Positions 33,484 to 42,657 of a stretch of 64,000 nt of DNA are shown here, in pieces (within the stretch, counting starts at the first letter, position 1; each line of letters opens with the position of its first letter). The notes under the pieces were generated by a model. It was not told the DNA's origin. It was given only the letters and a program-made list of their open reading frames with translations, and made no database searches. Origin of the DNA: an uncultured Corynebacterium sp. (GTDB lineage Bacteria; Actinomycetota; Actinomycetes; Mycobacteriales; Mycobacteriaceae); the NCBI RefSeq assembly GCF_946998835.1, contig NZ_CAMQAZ010000005.1:1-64000 (forward strand), in the 5' to 3' direction. Made by a program: the position numbers and the translations under genes.

Positions 33484-35133
33484 TCAGCTTGCTTGCGCAT
33501 TCTCAGCCTGCTGGCGCAACTGCAGCACCTTTAGCGAGCAGAGGAAACCGATAGTTAGCGCACCAACGGCGGAATACAGCGCGAACTGTGTGGCATGTGC
33601 AAACGCGTTGGTCAGCGGCACCAACACTTCGTCGGGAGCTCCTTGCGCACGCAGACCAATCAGCATCGAGCCAGCAGAATCCTTCAGCCCCTGCCCCATC
33701 TGCTCCAGGCCGGGCGACAGCTTCGCGATCTCACGATCCAGCCCAATCGTCAGTGTCATGCCACCGAGCGCTGCACCGAGGGCGGAACCAATCTGCCGAA
33801 TTGTCGACTGCGTTGCCGATGCTTGACCCGACAGGCGCACTGGAATATCGCCAAGCACCAGCGAGGTCAGCTGCGCCGATGCCAGACCAAGCCCCAAACC
33901 GTAGACAATCAAGGCAAAGACAACGAGCCACAGTGGCAGGTCAACACGCTCTTCCGCCGCCAACTGCAACGAACCGAAGACCTCGAGACCAAGGCCCACA
34001 ATCACCACACCGGCCGGGGTAATCCGGGCCGCCAAATGACGCGCCATGGCACCTGCGAAGAACGCACCGAGAGCCATTGCTGCCAGGACCAGGCCGGTTG
34101 CGATCGTCGATAAGCCAATCGCCGACACCAGATAGAGCGGCAGCACGAAGACCAGCGCGAACTCCCCCACCGCGACGAGCATCGCCGTGGTATTTCCCCA
34201 GCTAAACGTGGCGTAGGAGAACATCGACACGTCCAACAGCGCGGGGTCCGCATTCTTCCGACGGCGGTTTTCCCACAGCACGAAGGCGACAAGCACCATC
34301 GCGCCAACCAGGAGCGTGACGACGGGCGCGGAGGGAAAAGCAAACCCTATCTTGGCGCCCTGAATGATGCCGAAGACCACGGCACCAAAGCCGATTCCAG
34401 ACAGCACCAGGCCGAGGACGTCGAAGCCGCCCGCATCATTGGTATCGCCTGCGGTGTTCGGCACCCAGCGCAGCGCAAGGACGAAAAGCACCACTGCGAT
34501 GGGCACATTGACCCAGAAAATAGCTTCCCAACCAGCAAACTGCGTAAGCACACCACCCAGGAGTGGGCCGACCGCCGCCGCGCCAGACATAACTGCGCCC
34601 CAGATGCCGAATGCGGTGGCGCGATCTTTGTCACGGAACAGTGCGTTAACGCTGGACAGTGTCGACGGCAGAATGCACGCGCCACCAATGCCCTGGATAA
34701 CGCGGGCTATGACCAACGGGGCCAAGGAGGTGGAAAGTGCAGCCACGACGGAGCCGACCGTGAAGATGACCAGGCCGACGAGGAAGAGTGTTCGACGGCC
34801 GAAGCGGTCACCAGCGCGGCCGGAAGTCAGCAGCAATGCGGCGAAAACGACGGAGTAGATAGTGGTAATCCACTGCGCGCCGACGATGTCGAGTCCCAGC
34901 TCCGAAATGATGGTCGGCAGTGAGACACCAACAATGGTGCCGTCGAGGACAATCATGCCGAGGCCAACCGCGAGCACAAGCAGGCCCCACCAGCGCTGTG
35001 GCGAGGCCGAGAACTCAGCGATTTGCTCATCACTGGCGATCGCCGTGACGGCGGCGCCCTTCGCTTTCGCTGTAGCACCGGGTTGTGCGTCGGCTGAGAC
35101 GTCGGCGCTGCTCAAGGAAGGTTTTGCACTCAT
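33484..35133 (-). CDS. DHA2-family MFS multidrug exporter (14 TMS)
   Basis: Predicted proton-driven drug exporter of 549 residues with about 14 membrane helices. The N-terminal 55 residues are hydrophilic. Family motifs: LDGTIVGVSLPTI in helix 1 (motif D1), GRAGDRFGRRTLFLVG (motif A), RVIQGIGGACILPSTLS (motif B) and GPLLGGVLTQFAGWEAIFWVNVPIAV (motif C). The ATG at 35133 gives MSAKPSLSSADV; ATG 35169 is possible. No strong ribosome site is visible at either. It lies between the symporter and the CAT tRNA, and no adjacent regulator gene is seen. Substrate unknown. Confidence 0.88.
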   Translation of the reverse strand: MSAKPSLSSADVSADAQPGATAKAKGAAVTAIASDEQIAEFSASPQRWWGLLVLAVGLGMIVLDGTIVGVSLPTIISELGLDIVGAQWITTIYSVVFAALLLTSGRAGDRFGRRTLFLVGLVIFTVGSVVAALSTSLAPLVIARVIQGIGGACILPSTLSSVNALFRDKDRATAFGIWGAVMSGAAAVGPLLGGVLTQFAGWEAIFWVNVPIAVVLFVLALRWVPNTAGDTNDAGGFDVLGLVLSGIGFGAVVFGIIQGAKIGFAFPSAPVVTLLVGAMVLVAFVLWENRRRKNADPALLDVSMFSYATFSWGNTTAMLVAVGEFALVFVLPLYLVSAIGLSTIATGLVLAAMALGAFFAGAMARHLAARITPAGVVIVGLGLEVFGSLQLAAEERVDLPLWLVVFALIVYGLGLGLASAQLTSLVLGDIPVRLSGQASATQSTIRQIGSALGAALGGMTLTIGLDREIAKLSPGLEQMGQGLKDSAGSMLIGLRAQGAPDEVLVPLTNAFAHATQFALYSAVGALTIGFLCSLKVLQLRQQAENAQAS

Positions 35134-35402
35134 AGGATTAATGCTACGAGTGTCCAAGTACTGATTCATCAACCGAAAGTCGTAACTTTGCGGGGCAGTT
35201 TTACAGGGCAACTTTGCTTCGTCGCGCCCGGGAGATGACGCCATCGAGAACGAGGGACGGCTTCATTAGGCCTGTGTAACTGCACCCAGAGTCGCTGGAT
35301 ATAGGGCTTTTATCACCACACGGTGGCTGATTGCTATGATGCTATGAGGTTTTGGGCACTGGTTCATAGCGCTTAATTGCCGCTTCACAGCGCCCGATCC
35401 TT

Positions 35403-35476
35403 GCCCCTATAGCTCAGTCGGTTAGAGCAGAGGACTCATAATCCTTTTGTCCCAGGTTCGAGCCCTGGTGGGGGCA
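35403..35476 (+). tRNA. tRNA with CAT anticodon, probably tRNA-Ile2 (or elongator tRNA-Met)
   Basis: Cloverleaf: acceptor GCCCCTA/TGGGGGC, D-arm GCTC-AGTCGGTTA-GAGC, anticodon stem GAGGA/TCCTT with loop CTCATAA (anticodon CAT), T-arm CCAGG-TTCGAGC-CCTGG, discriminator A; CCA is not encoded. Features around the anticodon arm resemble the lysidine-modified tRNA-Ile2, but Met cannot be excluded by eye. It marks the left edge of the accessory island. Confidence 0.85.
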
Positions 35477-35746
35477 CTAAGGTTTCGAGATTCCTCAGAA
35501 AAACCCCGAGGGACGGAAGAAAACTCCTTCACAATGTAATGAGAGAATATCTTCGGAGTACGTTTAGAACCGTTTTTCGCCTTCGTGGTTAGGGGCACAA
35601 CCCAAAGCCCACCTCTCCTTTCCCCCGCCTGTGGCAATGACACCAAAAGTTGTTCGCTTTGCCTGTTATTACCTTCGGTGCGTGTCGCGGTCCTGGCTAC
35701 TCTGTAAAGTACGAAAAATGCAAGGCCATACGCAAAGGAGACACAG

Positions 35747-37759
35747 TTGGGCAGACAACAACGCCTTGAGTTGACCTGGACAAACAAGGACAAGGCACTT
35801 ATTCCAACCCAGCAAGGTCGCTATGGCTACACATGGGTAGACCCCCGCGACCCGAGGTACTGCGAAACGAGAGTCTTAACGGTTGACGAAACTGTCATCG
35901 GGACGAGGGCGGAAAAGGAAGACGGAACCACCTATTCGGAACGCTCAGATTTGGAGCCACAGTCCGACAATCTACTCATTCTGGGCGAATCTGGCGACGT
36001 GCTGGAGGCATTAACACGAGTGCCAGAGTGGTCTAAGAAGTACGTCGGAAAGGTCAAGTGCATCTACATTGACCCTCCGTTTAACACGGCTCAGACGTTC
36101 GCGAACTACGAGGATAACCTCGAACACTCCGTGTGGCTAACCATGATGAGAGACCGTCTGCTGCATTTGCGTGACTTGCTGAGCGAGAACGGTTCAATTT
36201 GGATTCACCTGGACGATGTGGAGAACCACCGGATGCGTGTTTTGCTCGATGAAGTCTTCGGGGCGGAGCATTTTGTAGCCGAAATGGTCTGGGAAAAAGT
36301 GTCTACTCCCAGCAACAACTCGCACTCAATTCCTTCCTTGACGGATACTATCGTCGTCTACTCGAAGGGGAACTTTACTCCCAACAGGATTCCCCGCACC
36401 GCCGAGATGGACGCACGGTATGACAATCCGGATAGGGACCCGAAGGGGGCTTGGACAACTGGAGACCCGTGCTCACGTCACAATGTCGGTCGAAGACAGC
36501 ACCCGGGCGTCTACGGAATCCAACACCCAATTACAGGAGAAGTAATCTACCCCCCGTTCAATGCAAACTGGAGGTTCGAGCAGGAGACTATCTGGAACGC
36601 GCTCAACGAGTATTGTGAGTACGAACTTGGCGAGGTGACCGAAGAAGAACTTCAAGCTCGGCGCCGAATCGAAGGTGACAACGTAGAACTTCGCGAGGAC
36701 ATTAAACCACTCCTAGTTAAGAACTTCGACGGCTCGACCGTGTCCCATGCGAAGGAGAGGTACAGCCAAGGGTCTTGGCCAATTTTTATGCTGACCGGTG
36801 GTGGAAAGGGCGGGTTTCGCTTTAAGAGGTTCTTGTCTGACGTTCAAGGAACGGTGCCAAGGAGTCTTTTGACATGGAAAGACGTGGGGCACAATGACTC
36901 CGCCAAGAAGGAAATTTCTGCGCTCCTTCCCGACTACCGACCATTTTCCACCCCCAAGCCCGAACGCCTACTCGAGCGCATTATTCACATCGCCACGAAC
37001 CCCGGCGACATTGTGCTCGACGTGTTCGCTGGTTCCGGAACAACCGCAGCGGTTGCCCAAAAGATGGGCCGACGCTGGGTCACCTGCGAACTCGTCGAAG
37101 ATACCTTCAAGCGCTTTACTCGCCCTCGCCTTGAGATGGTCATTAACAACGAAGACCAGGGCGGAATCACCGTTCAGAAGGAAGAACGCGCCGACGCAAC
37201 CGAGGACGGTTTACCCGAAGGCTTGACACCGGACGAAGCACAGAAGTTCACATCATTGCTGAATAAGACCATTAAGTACGACGACGAACTCAAGAAAAAC
37301 CCTGCAATCAAGCAACTCAAAAAGATGACCAAGACTAAGCCCGTCAAGGGAATCGTCAACTGGCGAGGAGGCGGTGGCTTTACCGTCGCCCACCTTGAGC
37401 CTGCTTGCTTCGACTACGACCCCGAGGTGGCACTCACCACCCTGACCGAACAGGCAACAGGCAATCTGCTCGTACGCTCCGTGGCGGCACAACTTCGCTT
37501 CACGCTGACCCCCAAAGATTTACACTTCGACGGCTCGCGCGGTCGCGAGCACCTCGTCGTGGTCGAAGGTGTGCTTGATGGGGAGAAGATTGACGAGATC
37601 ATGCCCCACCTCCCTGATGGCCACTCGGTACTGTTCGCGGCAACGGTGGTTGACGAGACTGCCCACGAGCACGTCAGGGGTCTTAAGAACGGCTCCCGCG
37701 TCCTTCACGTCCCGCTTGACCTGTTTCCATATTCCAACGTTGCCGAGGAGGAGAAGTAA
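35747..37759 (+). CDS. mod: Type III restriction-modification DNA methyltransferase (Mod)
   Basis: Site-specific DNA methyltransferase subunit, predicted N6-adenine type, that also supplies sequence recognition to the Res partner. The 670-residue protein has the beta-class order: catalytic motif CIYIDPPFNTAQTF (D-P-P-F, about 105-118) first, then the variable target-recognition region (about 170-390), then the AdoMet-binding motif DIVLDVFAGSGTTAAVAQKMGRRWV (about 420-445). The start is a TTG at 35747 preceded by AAAGGAG; no closer ATG fits. res begins 2 bp after its stop, so they form an operon. It begins about 270 bp after the CAT tRNA. An extra C-terminal region (about 480-670) is present. 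Confidence 0.92.
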   Translation: MGRQQRLELTWTNKDKALIPTQQGRYGYTWVDPRDPRYCETRVLTVDETVIGTRAEKEDGTTYSERSDLEPQSDNLLILGESGDVLEALTRVPEWSKKYVGKVKCIYIDPPFNTAQTFANYEDNLEHSVWLTMMRDRLLHLRDLLSENGSIWIHLDDVENHRMRVLLDEVFGAEHFVAEMVWEKVSTPSNNSHSIPSLTDTIVVYSKGNFTPNRIPRTAEMDARYDNPDRDPKGAWTTGDPCSRHNVGRRQHPGVYGIQHPITGEVIYPPFNANWRFEQETIWNALNEYCEYELGEVTEEELQARRRIEGDNVELREDIKPLLVKNFDGSTVSHAKERYSQGSWPIFMLTGGGKGGFRFKRFLSDVQGTVPRSLLTWKDVGHNDSAKKEISALLPDYRPFSTPKPERLLERIIHIATNPGDIVLDVFAGSGTTAAVAQKMGRRWVTCELVEDTFKRFTRPRLEMVINNEDQGGITVQKEERADATEDGLPEGLTPDEAQKFTSLLNKTIKYDDELKKNPAIKQLKKMTKTKPVKGIVNWRGGGGFTVAHLEPACFDYDPEVALTTLTEQATGNLLVRSVAAQLRFTLTPKDLHFDGSRGREHLVVVEGVLDGEKIDEIMPHLPDGHSVLFAATVVDETAHEHVRGLKNGSRVLHVPLDLFPYSNVAEEEK

Positions 37760-37761
37760 CC

Positions 37762-40329
37762 ATGGTGTTAGACATTGCATACGACGAGAACCTGGTTGCA
37801 GAACTCACCTCAAAGTTCGACCTCCGTGCTCCGAACACCGAAGCGCTTTCCGAATTGGTGAAACGAGCCCAAAAGGGCAACTACAACGCCTTGGAGCCAT
37901 TGGTGCTCAACCTTGCAACGGGTGCTGGCAAGACCTACGTTATGGCTGCGTTTATTGAGTATTTGCGCCGCCAAGGCCATCCCAACGTCATGGTGGTGAC
38001 CCCGACGAAGGTAGTGCAGGACAAGACCGTCCTCGACTTCTCAGAAGGCTCGCACCGATACATTGGCGGCTTCGACATTCCGCCCCGACTTGTCACTCCG
38101 GGTGACATGTCGAACTTGCGCACCAAAGATGCAGCCGCCGACTTGTTTGTTGGCGAAAGTGCCTCAACACTCTATGTCTTCAACGTTCACCAACTTTTTC
38201 CGCCAAAGGAAGGCGGCAAGAACGTAGCCACTGGCGAAGAAGCAGCACGACGCAAGACCTGGAAGTTCCAAGAGGACTCCGGAGCCTTGGCACAACGACT
38301 TATTGACACGGAGGACTTGGTCATTATTGCCGACGAGTCCCACCTTTTCGGTGCCACTGCGAAGACGTTCCGCAAGTCGTTGAACGCGCTCAAACCGGCT
38401 GTAACCGTGGGACTAACGGCCTCACCGGACGAAGACGACGACATTGTCTACCGCTACCCGCTGTGGCGTGCTATTCAGGACGGCTACGTCAAGCAGCCGG
38501 TGCTGGTCTACCGCGACTCGGGCTATGACTCGGAAGACCGCCAACTCCAAGACTCACTGTCGCTTCTGGCTATCAAGGAAGAGGCGTACGCGAACTACAG
38601 GGCTGCACACCCGGATGGCAAGCAGACCAAACCTTTGCTGTTCGTGGTCTGTTCCGGTGTTCCCCATGCGACCGAGGTTGCCGAAAGGCTTCGTGGCCCC
38701 GGTCTTGTCGGAGACCCGCTCGCGGTGCTCCAGGTGGACAACGAGCACAATGACAACGCGACCCAGTCGTTCTTGCGCTACCTCGACACGGACAACTCCC
38801 CAGTTCGAGTAATTGTGTCGGTTAACAAACTCCGTGAAGGTTGGGACACGAAGCGAATCGCCGTGATGTGTACCCTTCGCACCATGGGCTCGGAGGTACT
38901 GACCCAGCAGGTCATGGGACGAGGCCTTCGGCTACCGTTCGGGGCGCTGACCGGTGTGCCAGCCATTGACGAGTTGGACATCTTGTCGCACGAGTCTTTC
39001 GTGAAACTGCTTGAGAGTGAAAACGTGCTCAAGCAGTTCGGTATCGAAGACGCAGTCGAGGACCCAGACGGCATGGAGATTATCACCCCGCCTGGCACCT
39101 CCAACCCGCCACAGGTTGGCACTGGGGCGGGCACCACAGGCGGTATGCCTGCTTACACCGGCGAAACTTCCACCACCACTGTGCAACCTAACGAAGGCAC
39201 GCTCATCTCCCCCGACGTGCCGGCCACCGCGGGTAGTCGCACCGTCGGTACGCGAGCACTGACCGACTACGAAGACATCTCTGGCGGCTCCGAGACCTTC
39301 ATGCCTGTAACTGTCCACGTCAACGAGAAATACGCCGGCACCACCTTCGATTTCCCGTCTTCGACCATGACGAAGACAAAGAAGCAGTTCGAACTGGTAG
39401 ACGTCACGAACTCCGCAGTCATCGAGCAAGCAGGCAAGGTTACCGACACCGACGAGTACCTAGCCCGCACCAAGATTGGCGTTGCCGACGAAGGCAACAA
39501 GATCGAACTCGACAATGACGAGCGCTCTGTAGTGCCAAGTTTTCGCCAATCTACCACCCAGGTTGCTGCAGAACTTATCCGCCGGGTCATGGGTTCCGGA
39601 ACGGTTGCCGCAACGGCAGAAAACACCAGCCAACTCAAACGTCGCATTGTGCCGACTTTTATGGAGGCGACCAAGATTGAGCAATGGACGGAGAAAGCTA
39701 AGGAGTCCGCGGCACGACACCTCAAAGACCTAGTGGTTGACGAGTCCAAGAAGGCCAACGCCCAGACTGGCACGACGGTGACTATTCACCCAGTAACCCT
39801 GCCGGTTGACGAGTCGTTCCCGTTGGAACTCGACAAGAAGGTTCTCGACCTGCTCGATCAGCAAGCAAAGAGTGCAGGCAAGGCAGGCTTTAGCGATTCC
39901 GAGTACTACGGCACCTGGAAAAAGGGCCTTTTCGAGGCTGCACGCTTTGACTCGTTCACTGGCGAGTACCGCCTTGCAGCACTGCTCGACCTCGACCCGA
40001 ACGTTGTGTGGTGGAAGCGCATCTACAACCACGAAGGCGCACGAGTGGCCTACACTCCGCACCACTCATACGTGCCTGACTTCGTGGTCTACGACAAGGA
40101 CGACATCCACTGGATTGTCGAAGCCAAAGAGAACCGCGGCCGCAACGACGAGCGCGTCCAAGCCAAGCGTACAGCCGCTGAGCGCGTAGTACGCCAACTC
40201 GTCGGCATGCCGGAATATGAGGACCAAACCTGGGGCTACCTCATTGCCTATGAGGACGACATTGCCTCTTCCGACTCGTGGGCCGACTTGGTTGCCGGTT
40301 CGGTGACGGAGAGGATGCCGAAGTTGTAG
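37762..40329 (+). CDS. res: Type III restriction endonuclease (Res)
   Basis: ATP-dependent helicase/translocase with a nuclease domain that cuts unmodified DNA together with Mod. The 855-residue protein has Walker A NLATGAGKTYVMAA (about 50-63), motif II IIADESHLFG (D-E-S-H, about 188-197), and C-terminal helicase motifs NKLREGWDTKR and QQVMGRGLRLPFG (motif VI, about 390-402). Near the C-terminus PDFVVYDKDDIHWIVEAKEN gives a P-D...E-A-K nuclease site (about 773-792). A Gly/Thr/Pro-rich stretch (about 440-500) links helicase and nuclease. The ATG at 37762 follows GAGGAGAAG. An excellent terminator lies just downstream. Confidence 0.92.
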   Translation: MVLDIAYDENLVAELTSKFDLRAPNTEALSELVKRAQKGNYNALEPLVLNLATGAGKTYVMAAFIEYLRRQGHPNVMVVTPTKVVQDKTVLDFSEGSHRYIGGFDIPPRLVTPGDMSNLRTKDAAADLFVGESASTLYVFNVHQLFPPKEGGKNVATGEEAARRKTWKFQEDSGALAQRLIDTEDLVIIADESHLFGATAKTFRKSLNALKPAVTVGLTASPDEDDDIVYRYPLWRAIQDGYVKQPVLVYRDSGYDSEDRQLQDSLSLLAIKEEAYANYRAAHPDGKQTKPLLFVVCSGVPHATEVAERLRGPGLVGDPLAVLQVDNEHNDNATQSFLRYLDTDNSPVRVIVSVNKLREGWDTKRIAVMCTLRTMGSEVLTQQVMGRGLRLPFGALTGVPAIDELDILSHESFVKLLESENVLKQFGIEDAVEDPDGMEIITPPGTSNPPQVGTGAGTTGGMPAYTGETSTTTVQPNEGTLISPDVPATAGSRTVGTRALTDYEDISGGSETFMPVTVHVNEKYAGTTFDFPSSTMTKTKKQFELVDVTNSAVIEQAGKVTDTDEYLARTKIGVADEGNKIELDNDERSVVPSFRQSTTQVAAELIRRVMGSGTVAATAENTSQLKRRIVPTFMEATKIEQWTEKAKESAARHLKDLVVDESKKANAQTGTTVTIHPVTLPVDESFPLELDKKVLDLLDQQAKSAGKAGFSDSEYYGTWKKGLFEAARFDSFTGEYRLAALLDLDPNVVWWKRIYNHEGARVAYTPHHSYVPDFVVYDKDDIHWIVEAKENRGRNDERVQAKRTAAERVVRQLVGMPEYEDQTWGYLIAYEDDIASSDSWADLVAGSVTERMPKL

Positions 40330-40342
40330 GAAGACAAAGAAG

Positions 40343-40375
40343 AGCCGGACCGAAGGAAGTTCCTGCGGTCCGGCT
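40343..40375 (+). terminator. Terminator after res
   Basis: AGCCGGACCG / CGGTCCGGCT perfect 10-bp stem, extended inside by AGGAA/TTCCT, followed by TTTGTA. It lies 13 bp past the res stop and could also serve the convergent broken gene. Confidence 0.85.
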
Positions 40376-40417
40376 TTGTACTATTCAGGAAAATCGTGTT
40401 GATGAAGCGATCTCGGC

Positions 40418-40907
40418 TTACAGAGACGGTTCCGAATCGGAGCAAATGTCGTCGCTCTCATCCAGGTTGGGCCGGTCAGCATAGCCAGGGAGTTGGAACG
40501 GCATGTCGGCCACCGCTTTGAGACGGAACGATATCTTCGCATCCACGAAATTGCTCAGTGCTTGTCCAACCGTCAGGTTATTGCACTTGATATTGACCAC
40601 CGGAAGCTTTCCATCATTCTTAGGTTTCAGAGGGTGCCTCCCCTCCGCTTCTGCGTCCAGTTTGTTGACTGCCCACCGAGAGAAGAAGACTTCCGAGTAG
40701 TCACGGCACTCAGCATGGGAGAGGACGAACCATCCACTGATTCTGGTCCAGTTCAGTGAGGTTATAAATGCTTATCGCTTGTCCAGTGACATCCTGGTAG
40801 CGACACCCAGTTCCTACGTAGTCGGTCTTGACGATTGTCTCCATTGGTTCAACATCGAACGTTTCTTCGTAGTAAACATCAAGTTCTTCATATTCAGCCA
40901 AATGCAC
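40418..40907 (-). pseudogene. Frameshifted gene of unknown function
   Basis: Two overlapping minus-strand frames read as one protein interrupted by a frameshift. The first (40907-40710) encodes MHLAEYEELDVYYEETF ... LTELDQNQWMV and then hits TGA at 40712-40710. The second, shifted by one base, is open from about 40766 and continues FVLSHAECRDYSEVFFSRWAV ... down to the stop at 40418. Joined near 40725-40735 they give about 160 residues. A one-base insertion would explain it; sequencing error, decay or programmed frameshifting are alternatives. No family was recognised. It lies convergent to res in the island. Confidence 0.55.
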
Positions 40908-41088
40908 TGCTTAAGTGACAGCCCAGATAATCAAGATGAAATACGATGCAGCAGGTATTCCGCTGCTGGATCCCCACCTACAGCCGCCTAGTCCATCTAG
41001 CGAGACTGCCCCTCGTTCTAATGGGGCTCGGCGACATCGCGGCGAACGTTATGCTAAGCGTGTCGGTTCCCGTTTTCGAAGGAGAGAA

Positions 41089-41796
41089 ATGCTCGATTAC
41101 AACGGCTTCGCCCTACTTTCGCTAGACCGCTACAACGGGCATGTTTCGTTCAGGTTCGATGAGGACATGGCGCAAAACGGTTCAATCACTTGCCCCATTT
41201 GTGGAGAAGGAAAAACGGTCAATGTTGCCTGGGCTCAGGACCGACGCCCGTTCGTTAAAACCATTTACCACTGGATGGTGTGCATGGACTGCTGCGGGGC
41301 ATCAATTCGCATCGCCCCCGAAAGTGGTGGGGCGACCGTGTATCCGCCTCACCCCAGCGGCCGGCACATAGAACACCTACCAACCGATGTCATGCGAATG
41401 TGGAAAGAGGCGAACCTTACGTACTCAGTGGGTGCCTACACCAGTGCGGTCTTGATGTGCCGAAAGGTTATCTTTGCCACTGCAGTGAAGTGTGGTTTGC
41501 CCGAAAAGGACGACAAGGGCCGTGCGCCAAACTTCGCGGAGTGTGTGAACTATCTCGTCGATAAGGGAATCATCACGGCGCATATCAAAGACAATTGGGC
41601 GGATAGCATCAGAATCTGGGGCAATGCCGCCACTCACGAGATTGAATCGGTCAGAGCCTCAACCGCAGACAAGGCCGTCAAATTCACCGAACAAGTGCTC
41701 TTAATGTCATTCGAATATCCGGGCGCGGCTAAAGCGGAAATTGAGACAGAGGAAGAACGCCAGTCTGTGGAGTCCCGCAGTAGCATAGCTCCGTAG
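41089..41796 (+). CDS. DUF4145-domain protein with zinc-finger-like N-terminus
   Basis: A 235-residue cytosolic protein. Residues 30-75 hold CPIC ... CMDCC, which look like two halves of a zinc knuckle. Residues 105-210 match the helical DUF4145 pattern: ANLTYSVGAYTSAVLMCRKVIFATAVKCGLP, then FAECVNYLVDKGIITAHIKDNWADSIRIWGNAATHE. The C-terminal helix has the conserved N-x-x-x-H spacing (GNAATHE). DUF4145 proteins are common beside restriction systems and other defence genes. The ATG at 41089 has AAGGAGA upstream; the frame is open further back but without such a site. No activity is established; association with the RM system is inferred from position only. Confidence 0.75.
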   Translation: MLDYNGFALLSLDRYNGHVSFRFDEDMAQNGSITCPICGEGKTVNVAWAQDRRPFVKTIYHWMVCMDCCGASIRIAPESGGATVYPPHPSGRHIEHLPTDVMRMWKEANLTYSVGAYTSAVLMCRKVIFATAVKCGLPEKDDKGRAPNFAECVNYLVDKGIITAHIKDNWADSIRIWGNAATHEIESVRASTADKAVKFTEQVLLMSFEYPGAAKAEIETEEERQSVESRSSIAP

Positions 41797-41841
41797 CAAC
41801 TTGAAACAGACGCGTAACCGCACCGAGCTCCATGACGGGGA

Positions 41842-42597
41842 CTAGCGGCTCACCTCAGTTAGAGCACACTGCCCGACGGGACGCTTTTGCCCCGTTGAGG
41901 TTGAGCTCCAACATTGCTGCTTTATCCGACGGGTTTCAGACCTCGTAAGAAAAGTGACCCGGAACTCCGCCTCGGTGTACTCGTAACGGAAGTCGACGAA
42001 TATGGGCGCTCCTGACCTGAGCGCCAGTGACATGGCGTCTCGCTCAAAACCGTCAAACTTGGCATTGAACATATGAATGTCGGTGTTAAGGCAGAGCGTG
42101 GAGTAGCCCAAAACGGCTTGTCCGTGAACTGCCACGCGACGGCCAACAATCGGTACCCACTTGGGCTCTCGCGCCGGTGAAGTCCACCTCTGAAGAATTC
42201 CGCGTGCAGCCGCGATCCGCTGGATGTCCTCACCGGGAGTGCTCATTGCGAAGCACCTTCCAAGGACGGTCATCGCGCCCCGAAGGACATGCTGTTCACC
42301 GAAGAAATCTGGGAACCGACCGGAACCGAATTGCTCGGCCGCGCGAAGTCTTACGGGCCGGGCAAGCACTCTGTGCTCGGACTGCACAGACAAGGCATAA
42401 ACGCCGTGCTGACGAATACTGCCCGCACGTTCCACACCGTCTAGCCGTTTCTGGCTCTCTACCGCCTGGTCTAAGGCACGCACCTTGGGCAGGCGGGTCC
42501 TGCGTTCACGAAGCGTTCCTTGCTTCGAATCCTCGGAATCGGAGGACCACACGACGGTGGGGCGCGGGCCTAGCCTCGTCCCATTGCGACAACGCAC
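41842..42597 (-). CDS. Hypothetical protein of the island
   Basis: A minus-strand frame of up to 251 residues that reads like a real globular protein, especially residues 90-240 (MTVLGRCFAMSTPGEDIQRI, WVPIVGRRVAVHGQAVLGYSTLCLNTDIHMF, FVDFRYEYTEAEFRVTFLTRSETRR). No family is recognised and no membrane segment is present. The start is uncertain: the GTG at 42597 gives the longest form, and a start near MSTPGEDIQ (about residue 118) is possible. It is divergent from the sigma-like gene across about 60 bp and convergent with the DUF4145 gene. Confidence 0.5.
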   Translation of the reverse strand: MRCRNGTRLGPRPTVVWSSDSEDSKQGTLRERRTRLPKVRALDQAVESQKRLDGVERAGSIRQHGVYALSVQSEHRVLARPVRLRAAEQFGSGRFPDFFGEQHVLRGAMTVLGRCFAMSTPGEDIQRIAAARGILQRWTSPAREPKWVPIVGRRVAVHGQAVLGYSTLCLNTDIHMFNAKFDGFERDAMSLALRSGAPIFVDFRYEYTEAEFRVTFLTRSETRRIKQQCWSSTSTGQKRPVGQCALTEVSR

Positions 42598-42657
42598 TTC
42601 CTACCCCTTGGGGACAACCAGCAGATAGACTCTCCTCCAACAACGGTAGGGAGGGTC

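Noticed and set aside
35463..35472. CCCTGGTGGG as an attachment site for the island (also 44353-44362)
   Set aside because: Only 10 bp, partly self-complementary and without an integrase; noted under the island finding but not called as att.
35422..35793. Minus-strand 123-codon frame across the CAT tRNA
   Set aside because: It runs through the tRNA gene and the start of mod, and its sequence end is the translated complement of the tRNA.
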